Made by a program: the position numbers and the translations under genes | The notes under the pieces: generated by a model | What the model was told of the DNA's origin: nothing | What the model saw: only the letters and a program-made list of their open reading frames with translations | Databases searched by the model: none | Source: Rothia sp. HMSC078H08 | GTDB lineage: Bacteria > Actinomycetota > Actinomycetes > Actinomycetales > Micrococcaceae | Assembly (NCBI RefSeq): GCF_001808955.1 | Contig: NZ_KV795255.1 | Location: 62,001-126,000, forward strand | Direction: 5' to 3' | DNA length: 64,000 bases | In this document: positions 9,080 to 17,546 of the stretch, piece by piece | Position numbering within the stretch: the stretch's first letter is position 1 | Layout: each line of letters opens with the position of its first letter

Positions 9080-9133
9080 CATCATCTATGAAATACGCTC
9101 GGTCGATATGCACCGAATCATTCCGCGTATTCT

Positions 9134-9343
9134 TTATGCCTCATCCTCGTAGGACGCGTACTTTTCTGCGTATGCCGAGTAGTCGTCCTCGTCGTCATAG
9201 CGACGGCGGGACGAATCGGAGGACTTCGTTTTCTTCGCGCTGCTGAGCTCGCGCTCGAGTGCGCTGTAGTCGGTCTCGGGGCTGAAGTACTTCATCTCCC
9301 GAGCCTGCCTTGTTGCTTTAGCCTTCTGACGGCCGCGCCCCAT
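9134..9343 (-). CDS. DUF3073 small conserved actinobacterial protein
   Basis: 69 residues, highly charged. The start MGRGRQKAKATRQAREMKYFSPETDYSALEREL is characteristic of DUF3073, a short family conserved across Actinobacteria with no assigned function. The second half is a Ser/Lys then Asp/Tyr/Glu-rich tail and looks disordered. It has its own terminator and stands apart from the neighbouring polymer genes, so it is probably an unrelated housekeeping insert in this cluster. Start and end are confident; the role is unknown. Confidence 0.9.
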   Translation of the reverse strand: MGRGRQKAKATRQAREMKYFSPETDYSALERELSSAKKTKSSDSSRRRYDDEDDYSAYAEKYASYEDEA

Positions 9344-9574
9344 GGCGTGACCCCCTCTTTCATCCTGTCCGAGGCGAACAGCACGCGCGGCGCATCGCTC
9401 TCGGATCGTTCAACAGTCTTTACTACACTATAGAGTACCCTGTTTCAGCCCTGAATGTCTCGCTGGACGGCACCTATTTTGCGTATCAGAGCACTTCTTC
9501 GCACCGGAACAACCGTTTTATTTTGCACCCGCAGCTTTTTTACCCCAGCCGCCACACTCCCTATATAACACGTA

Positions 9575-9611
9575 GCCCCGCACCGGATATATCACTATAT
9601 CCGATGCGGGG
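9575..9611. other. Hairpin after the DUF4353 gene
   Basis: GCCCCGCA and CGGATATA arms pair with TATATCCG and TGCGGGGC across one C-A mismatch and a 4-nt loop. It could terminate the minus-strand DUF4353 transcript, but no clear T tract follows on either strand. The rest of 9344-9735 holds the upstream region of the DUF3073 gene and no supported gene. Confidence 0.5.
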
Positions 9612-9735
9612 CGAGTGTCTCTGCCTCCGGCTCACTCACAAGACCGGGTTCAGAGAGGGTACCGTGCAGGTCATGACATCCCGCACGGGGTCTAAGGGAG
9701 AGCCCCCTGCCGCTGAGCCTGCGGCGAAGGAGCTG

Positions 9736-11454
9736 CTAGCTTGCGGTAAAGGAGCCCAGCGAGGTGGCGTTAGAAGCCAGGGTGGTGCTGGAGGCATCCA
9801 CGCTATCGGTGGTGGTGTACACGGTGTAGCTCTCGCCCTTGGTGATCTTGGAACTGGAGACCAGGATCAGTGCGGTGCTGGAGTTAGTCACCTTGTAGTT
9901 CGCCACCACGTTACCGGAGGAGTCGGTCACCTGTACGGTGGTGCCTGCGCTCAGGTTCGATACGTTGCTGATCTTCACGTAGCCGCTGGTGGAGTTGGTC
10001 GAGGGTGCCTCGAACATGTCGCCGGAGTTACCCGCGGCCACGGTCGTGCCGTTGAGCAGCAGGTCGCCGTTGGTGTCCAGGGATGCGTTACCGCCGGTGA
10101 AGGGACCGTTCACGATCAGGGTGCCACCGGAGAGGGTTGCCGTACCGTTGGAGTCGATGCCGTCGCCGTTCGTGTTCACGGTGACGGTACCGCCGGAGAT
10201 GTTGATGGTTGCGTCGACGACCTCGAAGGTGCCGCCGCCACCCATGCCGCCACCTGCGCCACCACCAGCCGGGGGCTGACCCATAGTGCCCGAGGGAGCC
10301 TGACCGCCACCTGCAGGTGCCTGACCTGCGCTACCGCTGGGCGCCTGGGGTGCAGAGTTCTGGCCATTCTGCGCGCTCTGCTTAGTCGAGGTTGCAGTAG
10401 TCGAGGTTGCAGTAGCCGACTCAGTGCTGGTCGAGCTAGTGCTGGTCGAGGTGGTGCTGTACGAGGCGTTGATACCGTCATCGGAGCTGGTCACGTTCAC
10501 GGTGCCGTCCAGGATGTTGATGTACTGCGCCTCGATACCCTCGTTCGCCTGGGTGATGTTCAGGGTACCGCCGGAGATTTCAAGCACGCGCTCAGCCTTG
10601 AAACCGTCATCACCTGCAGAGATGTTCACGGTACCGCCGCTCAGGCGTACCCAGCCGCGGTTGCCGTCGGTGTCGTTAGTTGCCTTGATGCCGTCCTGGC
10701 TTGCGGTCACGGTGATGGTGCCGTCCAGAATATCGACGTAGTCCTTACCCTTGATGCCGGTGTTTGCCGCGTTCACTTCCAGGGTGCCGGAGGCAATGAC
10801 CAGGCCGTCGGAGGTGTGGATACCCTCTTCGTACTTACCTTCAACCTTCAGGGTGCCTTCGCCCGCCAGGGTCAGGTCACTCTTGGAGTAGATAGCTGCG
10901 TCGGGGCTGCCGCTGGCGGTATCGGAGTAGGAGGAGCCGTCAGAGACGGTGTTGGTGGTACCCGAGGCGGTGTAGATAACGACCTCGTCCGCCTCAACAA
11001 CGTTGATAGCAGCACCGGTGGAGTTGGTGACCGTCGCGTTGTTCAGAATCAGGCGGACCATGTCGCTGTCGGCTGCCTCAACCTTGATCTGGCCCTCGTA
11101 GGTGCCGGTGAGCTTGTAGTTGCCCGCCTTGGTGATGGTGATGACGCCGTCGCTGACGGTCACGCCGTCGGTCGCGGTCGGGTTAGAAAGATCGATAGTG
11201 ACTTCGCTGGAGGAATCCCAGGTCAGATCCTTCGCGGAGTAGTGGGTGTCCTCGGCGAGCTTCGCGCCGCTCTTCACGTCGGTGGAGAAGGAGTCTGCCA
11301 CCTTCGACGTGGTGCCCGAAGTGCTCGAAGCGGAGGTACTGATTGCACTCGAAGCGCTGGCATTCGATGCCGAGGTTGCCGAGCAGCCGGTCAACGCCAG
11401 GGCTGCCAGGAGGGTAATGGAGGTTGCGCTCTTGATCATATTGCTCTTTTTCAC
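9736..11454 (-). CDS. DUF4353 / carbohydrate-binding-domain lipoprotein
   Basis: 572 residues. A GTG start is preceded by AAAGGA at a good distance. The lipobox LALTGC at the end of a hydrophobic leader predicts a lipid-anchored exported protein. The body is a series of parallel-beta-helix-like repeats (recurring SGGTVNISAGDDGFKAE-type units, GIKGKDY, GIEAQYI), as in the DUF4353 family related to a pectate-binding Clostridium protein. A Gly/Pro/Gln-rich, low-complexity linker interrupts the repeats around residues 340-400. It follows the VTC polymerase and DUF4956 genes on the same strand, a grouping I recall from other bacteria. The ligand is unknown. Confidence 0.85.
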   Translation of the reverse strand: MKKSNMIKSATSITLLAALALTGCSATSASNASASSAISTSASSTSGTTSKVADSFSTDVKSGAKLAEDTHYSAKDLTWDSSSEVTIDLSNPTATDGVTVSDGVITITKAGNYKLTGTYEGQIKVEAADSDMVRLILNNATVTNSTGAAINVVEADEVVIYTASGTTNTVSDGSSYSDTASGSPDAAIYSKSDLTLAGEGTLKVEGKYEEGIHTSDGLVIASGTLEVNAANTGIKGKDYVDILDGTITVTASQDGIKATNDTDGNRGWVRLSGGTVNISAGDDGFKAERVLEISGGTLNITQANEGIEAQYINILDGTVNVTSSDDGINASYSTTSTSTSSTSTESATATSTTATSTKQSAQNGQNSAPQAPSGSAGQAPAGGGQAPSGTMGQPPAGGGAGGGMGGGGTFEVVDATINISGGTVTVNTNGDGIDSNGTATLSGGTLIVNGPFTGGNASLDTNGDLLLNGTTVAAGNSGDMFEAPSTNSTSGYVKISNVSNLSAGTTVQVTDSSGNVVANYKVTNSSTALILVSSSKITKGESYTVYTTTDSVDASSTTLASNATSLGSFTAS

Positions 11455-11691
11455 GGGTTTTCCTTTGTGTTTTGGTGACTACTCGCGGAGAGCTTTGCGC
11501 CACAGGTTTAGGGAGTACAGGTTGTATGTGAAATGTGAATATGTGTGAGAGCGGTTATTGCCTGTGTGGGGCGAATAAAGCCGATGTTGTGCTTGGTTCG
11601 GGGGTATAGATGAGGGGCTGGGGGTGCGGGTAAGGTAGGTGCACTACCCTACCCGCGCATCCCAGATTGCCGTTTTAGGCAGGTTGCTGTT

Positions 11692-12612
11692 TTAGGCGGC
11701 TGCGAAACGCTCGGTCAGCAGCTTCTGGTAATCCTCTTCGGTCATGTCATCCACGTTCAGGCGGGTGCCGTCGACCGGTTCCAGGTGCATCCAGTTCTTC
11801 AGGGTTTCTTCCCACTTGTTGCTTGCCAGCTGCGGGTTCAGCGCCGCCATACCGGTTGCAAACTTGGAAATCTTCGCGGGGGTGATGCCCGCATCCCAGA
11901 GGTGCTGGTCTGCCACGGAGGGCTCCACGCCGGACTTGGTTTCGATGATGACCGCATTCGGCAGGCCGTAAGTGGTGCCGATCAGGTTGCCGTGGAAGTT
12001 ACGGTAGTTCACGCCAGCCATAAGGATGTTCTCAGACATGGGGGTCCAGGTCAGGGCGTTATCGACGGTCATGCGGGAGGCGACCGGGTTCTTCTTGCTC
12101 TGCGGCAGGAAGACCGTGGTACGGCGGTAGCCGGTGCTCAGGACCGCCTCCAGCCTGTGCACGGGGCCCGCGAGGATATCGCCGAGTGCTGCGGTGATGT
12201 ACTCGTGGCCTTCCGCGGTCAGCTGGTCGCGCTTCTCAAAGATGTACGGGATACGCTTCTTGACGGTCATATCCTGCTCACCGTCGGTCTTGACCTCCAG
12301 GAAGGTCAGCTTCGAGTCCAGGTAGCTACGGGTACGGATCTTGAAGGTGTCGTCGCGGCTGTAGGCTGCCGAGTGGTAGCTCTGCATCTGCGGGGTGTCG
12401 AAGTAGACCGAGTCGTAGGCGAAGTCGCGCTGGCCCTTGATGTCCATGACGGATGCGTCTGCATCGAGCGTGGAGAGTACCTTGGCGGCGGTTTCTGCGT
12501 CGACAATGTACTTGCGGTCCACACGGGTCTGCATGGCTGCCTTTTCGTTCATGGCTTCGAGGCTGATGCTCTTCCACTCTGCGGGGATGATGTTTGCGGC
12601 TGCGTTAGTCAT
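11692..12612 (-). CDS. VTC-domain polyphosphate polymerase family protein
   Basis: 306 residues. The VTC fold signatures are visible in order: QTRVDRKYIVD, FAYDSVYFDTP, the basic KIRTRSY, TFLEVKTDGE with a following KKRIPY, and late in the protein VIIETKSG. In yeast Vtc4 the matching basic residues line a tunnel that polymerises polyphosphate from ATP, and a glutamate near the end binds metal. No SPX domain or membrane segment is present, so the enzyme is cytoplasmic and probably acts with the adjacent membrane protein. An AAGGAC site lies upstream. Whether it makes polyphosphate or uses another substrate is open. Confidence 0.9.
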   Translation of the reverse strand: MTNAAANIIPAEWKSISLEAMNEKAAMQTRVDRKYIVDAETAAKVLSTLDADASVMDIKGQRDFAYDSVYFDTPQMQSYHSAAYSRDDTFKIRTRSYLDSKLTFLEVKTDGEQDMTVKKRIPYIFEKRDQLTAEGHEYITAALGDILAGPVHRLEAVLSTGYRRTTVFLPQSKKNPVASRMTVDNALTWTPMSENILMAGVNYRNFHGNLIGTTYGLPNAVIIETKSGVEPSVADQHLWDAGITPAKISKFATGMAALNPQLASNKWEETLKNWMHLEPVDGTRLNVDDMTEEDYQKLLTERFAAA

Positions 12613-12724
12613 GGGTCTTCGTCCTTCTGGGGTGCCGTCCCTGCGTGCTGGGGGGCGGCGTGTCGTGGGTATCGGAGATGTTTGTGCAGTTGGAGTGAAT
12701 CGGAGGCTTTTATGCCGACTGGTC

Positions 12725-13441
12725 TTACTTGCCCACCAGGGTGCGCTGGAGCGGAACCATCCGGGTGTCCAGGGTGGTGTGCGCCTCGGCGGTAGGTGCT
12801 ACCGGCTGGCGGGTTGCGGTCATCTGCGGTGCTACCGCCTGAGCGGCTACAGGCTGTGCCGCCTCCACTGCCGCGGGGGTGCCGCCCTCGGTGGGTTCCT
12901 TGGGCTGGTAGGTGACGGTGGCGCGGGTCAGGTTGTTCACCATGTCCAGCTCGGTGATCTTCGCCGAGGTGACGGTGTAACCCAGGCGAGCGCTCAGGTA
13001 TACCTTGAGCTCTTCCTCATCGCTGATCGCACGATCGGCGGTGACGGTCTGAGTCTGATCGGTAGAGACCGGGGTGCTGCGCGAGTCGAGAATCGCGATG
13101 AGGCCGACCAGGGTAGCCATGAGGCCGAAGGCGATGTACGCCGGGCTAATGTTCACACCTGCGATCATGCCGACCGAGAGAGCTACGAAGTAGTAACCCA
13201 CCTCGCGCTGGCTCAGGGCGGTGGATCGCAATCGGATAATCGACAGGACACCGAAGAGGCCCATACCCATAGCGGATGCGTTCGATCCGGCGGATACCAG
13301 CGCCACCGAGACGGTGAAGATGCCGGCGTTGATGACCGCGTAGGAAATCATCAGTTCGCGGTTGCGGTGCCGCACCATGTAGAGGGTGCAGAGAGCTGCG
13401 ATGGCTATGGCATCGGCAATCGCCATGGTCAGAATAGTCAT
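12725..13441 (-). CDS. DUF4956 membrane protein
   Basis: 238 residues. The ATG of MTILTMAIADAIA is chosen because GGAG lies 6 nt upstream; a longer in-frame start at 13543 has no support. Four or so hydrophobic segments fill residues 5-130, including MISYAVINAGIFTVSVALV and YFVALSVGMIAGVNI, with the conserved loop LFGVLSIIRLRS between them. A cytoplasmic C-terminal part of about 100 residues follows. DUF4956 genes commonly neighbour VTC polymerase genes, as here (112-base gap, same strand), which suggests a membrane partner or polymer channel. No biochemical function is established. Confidence 0.85.
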   Translation of the reverse strand: MTILTMAIADAIAIAALCTLYMVRHRNRELMISYAVINAGIFTVSVALVSAGSNASAMGMGLFGVLSIIRLRSTALSQREVGYYFVALSVGMIAGVNISPAYIAFGLMATLVGLIAILDSRSTPVSTDQTQTVTADRAISDEEELKVYLSARLGYTVTSAKITELDMVNNLTRATVTYQPKEPTEGGTPAAVEAAQPVAAQAVAPQMTATRQPVAPTAEAHTTLDTRMVPLQRTLVGK

Positions 13442-13692
13442 TGGGTGCTCCAGGTATCGTGTCGTGATGTTCGCAGTGCTTTTTGCTGTCTGTTCTTCAG
13501 CTTCGGGCTGTGCGTTCTTTGTAGTATCTAGATTCCCGTGCAAGCCTGTGTTTACCCTGTGTTGCCCTTAACTTAGAGATAAGTGTTAGAAGTCTCTAGT
13601 ATATCTGCTGGTCAAATGCACTAGAGGCTATTATTTTTTCCCTCTCTCCACTACGTTTTCTGTATCTTCTGCGGTATCAAAAGGCGCAAAAA

Positions 13693-13723
13693 ATGGGCTC
13701 CCTCCGAGATGGAGGGAGCCCAT
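13693..13723 (-). terminator. Intrinsic terminator of the first LAXTG protein gene
   Basis: A 13-bp perfect stem (ATGGGCTCCCTCC) with a 5-nt loop is followed on the minus strand by six T. It lies just after the stop of the gene at 13757. Confidence 0.9.
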
Positions 13724-13756
13724 AAAAGCAGCTAAAAACTTAGCGACTAGGCGTTA

Positions 13757-14752
13757 TTATGCCTTCTTGCGCATGCGGGTTGCTACGATGGTCGCGCCAC
13801 CAGCACCCAGAGCAATCAGACCCAGACCAGCAGCGGTCATCGCATCGGATGCACCGGTCTTAGCCAGGGAAGAAGAGCTCTTGGAGGATGCGTTCGAGGA
13901 ACCGGAGCCCAGGTTGTCGTTCGAGCCGGAGCTCAGACCACCGCTAGAACCGGAACCCAGGTCGTCATTGCCGGAGGACCCCAGCACGAGGTTATCGGAA
14001 TCCTTGGAGCCCTTAGACTCCTTGGAATCACCCTCGACGTGGTCAGCCGCAGGGGCAGACTGCTCATCAGACTTCTGCTCTTCAGCAGGTGCGGAGGTCT
14101 CTTCAGCAGGCTTGGTTTCCTTAGCGTCCTCAACTGCGGGTGCGGAGGTCTCTTCAGCAGGCTTGGGAGCCTCGGTGGTCGGGTCCTGAGTGGGAGCCGG
14201 GGTCGAGTCCTCGGAGGGGGCCGGGGTCGGATCCTCGGAGGGAGCGGGGGTCGGATCCTCGGAGGGAGCCGGGGTGGGCTCTTCGCTAGGTGCCGGAGCG
14301 GGCTGCTCTGCAACCTTAATGGTCACGGTAGCTGCCTTACCGCCGCGGGGAACGTCGCCGTCCTTCAGGGAGCCGGACAGCAGGTAAATGTCAACGGAAA
14401 CGCTGCCGTGCAGCTCTTCCTGCCAGGGGATGGTAACGGAGAAGTTGCCAGCCGCGTCAGCGTGGATTTCCAGGTAGTCCTGGCCATTAATCTTGACAGC
14501 ACCCTTGTTCAGCTTCAGCGCCAGAACGGAACCGGAGGTACCATCAGCGGTCTTGAAGCCCTCGCCACCAATGTTCAGACCCTGACCCTCAACCCATACG
14601 TCGGGGGCGATGAACTGTGCAGAGTCTGCGTAGGTGTGGACAACCTGAGGTGCGCCTTCAACAGCGAAGGTGGCGGGGACGGAAGTAGCAACGAGGCCAC
14701 AGCCGATGAGGGCGGTGGCACCGATGCGTGCAATGTTGTTTCGAATGTTCAT
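13757..14752 (-). CDS. Surface protein with LAKTG sorting signal
   Basis: 331 residues. The signal peptide is ATALIGCGLVATSVPATFA. Residues ~30-150 form a conserved ectodomain shared with the next gene (GTSGSVLALKLNKGAVKI, DYLEIHADAAGNFSVTIPW). A Pro/Ala/Ser/Glu spacer with four near-identical APSEDPTP units follows, then an acidic/Ser-rich stalk. The C-terminus is a complete sorting signal: LAKTG at residue 296, a hydrophobic helix, then RMRKKA. LAXTG rather than LPXTG is the motif preferred by class E sortases of Actinobacteria. No sortase gene is in the window. It probably arose by tandem duplication with the gene at 15070. Confidence 0.88.
   Translation of the reverse strand: MNIRNNIARIGATALIGCGLVATSVPATFAVEGAPQVVHTYADSAQFIAPDVWVEGQGLNIGGEGFKTADGTSGSVLALKLNKGAVKINGQDYLEIHADAAGNFSVTIPWQEELHGSVSVDIYLLSGSLKDGDVPRGGKAATVTIKVAEQPAPAPSEEPTPAPSEDPTPAPSEDPTPAPSEDSTPAPTQDPTTEAPKPAEETSAPAVEDAKETKPAEETSAPAEEQKSDEQSAPAADHVEGDSKESKGSKDSDNLVLGSSGNDDLGSGSSGGLSSGSNDNLGSGSSNASSKSSSSLAKTGASDAMTAAGLGLIALGAGGATIVATRMRKKA
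14190..14300 (-). repeat. 24-bp in-frame repeats (APSEDPTP)
   Basis: Four or so 24-base units encode an eight-residue Pro/Ala/Ser/Glu repeat in the stalk of the LAKTG protein. Such units vary in copy number between strains and would change stalk length. Confidence 0.75.
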
Positions 14753-14987
14753 GCCCCCATTCTAACGAGCGAAGCTTAGGATACCGACCCCCAAGACGTC
14801 AATTTATCATGACCTAACTCACAAAATATATTTTTCTTGAAGGTTTCTTGAAGGCATGGTTGAACTATACGAGCCTTTTGCACCGCCGTGCACACCCAAA
14901 CTCTCAACCCCACATTGAAGAAACTAACAAGTACATACCTCATCCCATCAGCACAACCCAACAGCAAAAACCACCCCGTTAAACGCG

Positions 14988-15027
14988 AAAATCCCCTCCA
15001 CCCGAACACTCAAAAGCGTTCAGGGGA
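14988..15027 (-). terminator. Possible terminator of the second LAXTG gene
   Basis: On the minus strand CCCC and GAAC arms can pair with GTTC and GGGG, followed by ATTTTC. The stem is interrupted and the case is weak. The rest of 14753-15069 is upstream region for the first LAXTG gene. Confidence 0.35.
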
Positions 15028-15069
15028 AGGGACCCTCATGCACACCGCGCCCGGCGGCGGCAACAGTTC

Positions 15070-16263
15070 TTAGGAGTTCTTGCGGTTGCGCACAGCAGAC
15101 ACGCCAGCAACACCCAGACCCAGAGCCACCAGACCCATACCAGCAATGGTGAAGGCGTTAGAAGCACCGGTGTTAGCAAGAGAAGAGCGCTGAGCGCGGC
15201 TCGAAGTGTAGCTGCTCGAAGAGGAGGAGCTGCCACCCAGGTTATCCAGACCGCCAGAGTTGCGGGACGAAGAACCCGAGGAGCTGTTGGAGGAGGAACC
15301 GTCGGTTACCTCGCTGTTAATGACCTCGCAACCCAGGCCGTTACCGTCATTATCAAACTTCTTGCGGAAGTCTGGGTGGCTTTCGTGCATAGGCGCCAGG
15401 CCAGCAGCCGCAACCTCTGCACAGTTCGCAAAGCGAGTGCTCTCAGCCGAAGCGGTCACCTGCTCGGTAGCGGAGGTGGAATCACCCAGCTGATCCTTCG
15501 CCTCGTTCACAACGGCTGCGTTCTGATCAGCAGCAGCCGAAGCCGATGCGCTCGCAGAAGCAGTTGCCGAAGCGGAGGGGGTAGCCACCACAGAAGCAGA
15601 AGCCGATGCGGTAGCCGAGGGGCTCACCGAGGTTGCCGGGCGGTTCTTAATCTCTGCATCCACGGAGGCGACAACCTCATCAGCGGCGGTAGCCGATGCC
15701 GAGGGGGTAGCAGAGGGAGCTACAGATGCGGAGGGGGTAGCCACCACGGAAGCCGAAGCGCTCGCGGTCGCCGAAGGGCTCACCGAAGCGGTAGCGGAGG
15801 GGGTTGCTTCCTGAACGGAACGAGCCTCAATCTTCACGGTCGCAGCCTTGCCGCCGCGAGCGGTGTCGTTGTCCTTCAGGGAGCCGGAGAGCAGGTAGAC
15901 GTCCACGGAGATACGCTCATCCAGGTCGTTCTGCCAGGGAATGGAAACGGAGAAGTTGCCCTTCTCGTCAGCCTGAACTTCCAGGTAGTCCTTGCCGTCA
16001 ATCTTGACGGAGCCCTTGTTCAGCTTGATAGCGATGACGGAGCCGGAGGTGCCGTCCTGAGTCAGGAAGCCTTCGCCGGTAATCTTCAGGGTTTCGCCCT
16101 TGTACCAGACCTCAGAGATGTGGGAAGTCGCCTTGTCGGAGTAGACGTGGGTGACGGACTCTTCACCGTTCTGAGCGAACGTTGCGGGGATTGCGGTGAC
16201 CGCCAGACCGCAGCCGATCAGGGCGGTGGCACCGAAGCGAGTGATAGTGTGTCGAATGTCCAT
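15070..16263 (-). CDS. Surface protein with Excalibur domain and LANTG sorting signal
   Basis: 397 residues. The signal peptide (ATALIGCGLAVTAIPATFAQ) and the first ~130 residues match the neighbouring LAKTG protein, including GTSGSVIAIKLNKGSVKI. A Ser/Ala/Val/Thr stalk with repeated SPSATASASASVVATPSAS units follows. Near residue 290-325 is an Excalibur-type calcium-binding motif: FANCAEVAAAGLAP and the loop DNDGNGLGCE. The C-terminus is LANTG at residue 362, a hydrophobic helix and RNRKNS. It is a likely class E sortase substrate. The extra Excalibur domain is the main difference from its paralog. Ligand unknown. Confidence 0.88.
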   Translation of the reverse strand: MDIRHTITRFGATALIGCGLAVTAIPATFAQNGEESVTHVYSDKATSHISEVWYKGETLKITGEGFLTQDGTSGSVIAIKLNKGSVKIDGKDYLEVQADEKGNFSVSIPWQNDLDERISVDVYLLSGSLKDNDTARGGKAATVKIEARSVQEATPSATASVSPSATASASASVVATPSASVAPSATPSASATAADEVVASVDAEIKNRPATSVSPSATASASASVVATPSASATASASASASAAADQNAAVVNEAKDQLGDSTSATEQVTASAESTRFANCAEVAAAGLAPMHESHPDFRKKFDNDGNGLGCEVINSEVTDGSSSNSSSGSSSRNSGGLDNLGGSSSSSSSYTSSRAQRSSLANTGASNAFTIAGMGLVALGLGVAGVSAVRNRKNS

Positions 16264-16416
16264 CCCATCATTTTATCCCCGCGCTCTGGGTGTATCCGCC
16301 TGTCCAGGGGCTATTTGCAATGACTTGCAACACAAAATAGCACTTTCGTGCAGTTAACGACGGGCCAGCTATAGGTCAGTGCACGCGCGGCAAAATTCGC
16401 CGGGCGCTAGCGCTAC

Positions 16417-17385
16417 CTAGTCGTCAATCTCGTCAAGCATGAGCTCCAGTGCCTCACCCACGCCGGTGCGCCACAGGTAGGTAGCCTTCGCATCCGCACG
16501 ACCGGGGCCGCCATTGATGACAGCGACCGGCTTGCCGGCACGCAGAGCCTCCAACACAATCTTGTAGCTACTCATAACCGCCACCGAGGAGCCCACCACC
16601 AGCAGCGCCGAACATTCAGCGAGCATGGCGTCCTTGAGCGCCTTACGTTCGGCGGGCACGGACTCACCAAAGTACACCACATCCGGCTTGAGGCGGGTCG
16701 AACCGCAGGCGATGCAGGGCACCATCTGAAAATCGCGGATATAGCGGTCGTCCAACTCCACATCGCCATCAGGGTTCACGCGCAGCTCTTCGTCTTCAAG
16801 GCGCGCCAGGTAGCCGAGGTTCGCAGCATCCAGGCGTGTATCCAGGCTTTCGCGACTCTCGTCCTGCCCGCAGTCCAGGCACACAATACGAGAGAGGTCG
16901 CCGTGCAGCGCCAGCAGACGGGAGCTTCCAGCACGGGCGTGCAGCCCATCCACGTTCTGCGTAATCACGCCGCTCACGGCACCCAGCTGCTCCAGCTCGG
17001 CGAGCGCATAGTGGGCACGGTTCGGTTCGGCGCGGCGCATGCGGCGCCAACCCACGTAGGAGCGCGCCCAGTAGCGTTGGCGGGCGGCGTCATCGTAGCG
17101 GAATTCCTGGTAGGTCATGGGGCGGTGGTCGTGCAGGGAACCGCCGGGTCCGCGGTAGTCGGGGATGCCGGATTCGGTGCTTACTCCCGCGCCGGTGAGC
17201 ACGAGAACCTTACCCGCCTTGAGTAGCTCGGCAATACCCGCGGAGGCGTATTCTTCGTCGTGCGGGGTGGCGTTCTCAGAGACAACGCGCTGAATCGAGC
17301 GGATTGCTGCACGGTGCACGGAGGCGATTTCTTCGCGCTGCTCACCGGCGGCGGCGAAGTTCTGGTGGTCAGTCCAGCGGTCCAT
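16417..17385 (-). CDS. SIR2-family NAD-dependent protein deacylase
   Basis: 322 residues. The ATG of MDRWTDHQN is chosen because GAGGAG sits just upstream; a TTG four codons earlier overlaps that site. Sirtuin motifs are complete: VLTGAGVSTESGIPDYRG (NAD binding), ITQNVDGLH, the catalytic His in LALHGDL, two Cys pairs for zinc (CLDC and CIAC), and VVGSSVAVMSS near the end. The substrate is unknown; sirtuins remove acyl groups from lysine using NAD. It follows clpB on the same strand but a strong terminator separates them. Confident family call. Confidence 0.93.
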   Translation of the reverse strand: MDRWTDHQNFAAAGEQREEIASVHRAAIRSIQRVVSENATPHDEEYASAGIAELLKAGKVLVLTGAGVSTESGIPDYRGPGGSLHDHRPMTYQEFRYDDAARQRYWARSYVGWRRMRRAEPNRAHYALAELEQLGAVSGVITQNVDGLHARAGSSRLLALHGDLSRIVCLDCGQDESRESLDTRLDAANLGYLARLEDEELRVNPDGDVELDDRYIRDFQMVPCIACGSTRLKPDVVYFGESVPAERKALKDAMLAECSALLVVGSSVAVMSSYKIVLEALRAGKPVAVINGGPGRADAKATYLWRTGVGEALELMLDEIDD

Positions 17386-17442
17386 TCTTCTCCTCAATTC
17401 TCTGTGTACTAGTGCGGTCAGCGCGGTTCTAGTGCGTTAAAC

Positions 17443-17479
17443 GGCTGTGGGGCACCCCTTTCGAGGGTACCCCACAGCC
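17443..17479 (-). terminator. Terminator of clpB
   Basis: GGCTGTGGGG and CCCCACAGCC form a 10-bp stem, with an inner ACCC/GGGT stem, lying about 70 bases after the clpB stop. On the minus strand a short GTTT follows. Confidence 0.7.
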
Positions 17480-17546
17480 TATTTCGTATGGTTTCGAATG
17501 TGCAAACTCAGCCACGGGCTAAGTCCGCCCAGCCAGCCGATTGAGC

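Noticed and set aside
9523..11478. 651-codon open frame antisense to the DUF4353 gene
   Set aside because: Composition typical of a complementary-strand shadow; the minus strand has a lipobox, a ribosome site and repeat structure.
14190..14300. CRISPR-like short repeats
   Set aside because: The repeats are contiguous, in frame, and encode a Pro/Ser/Glu stalk; there are no spacers or cas genes.
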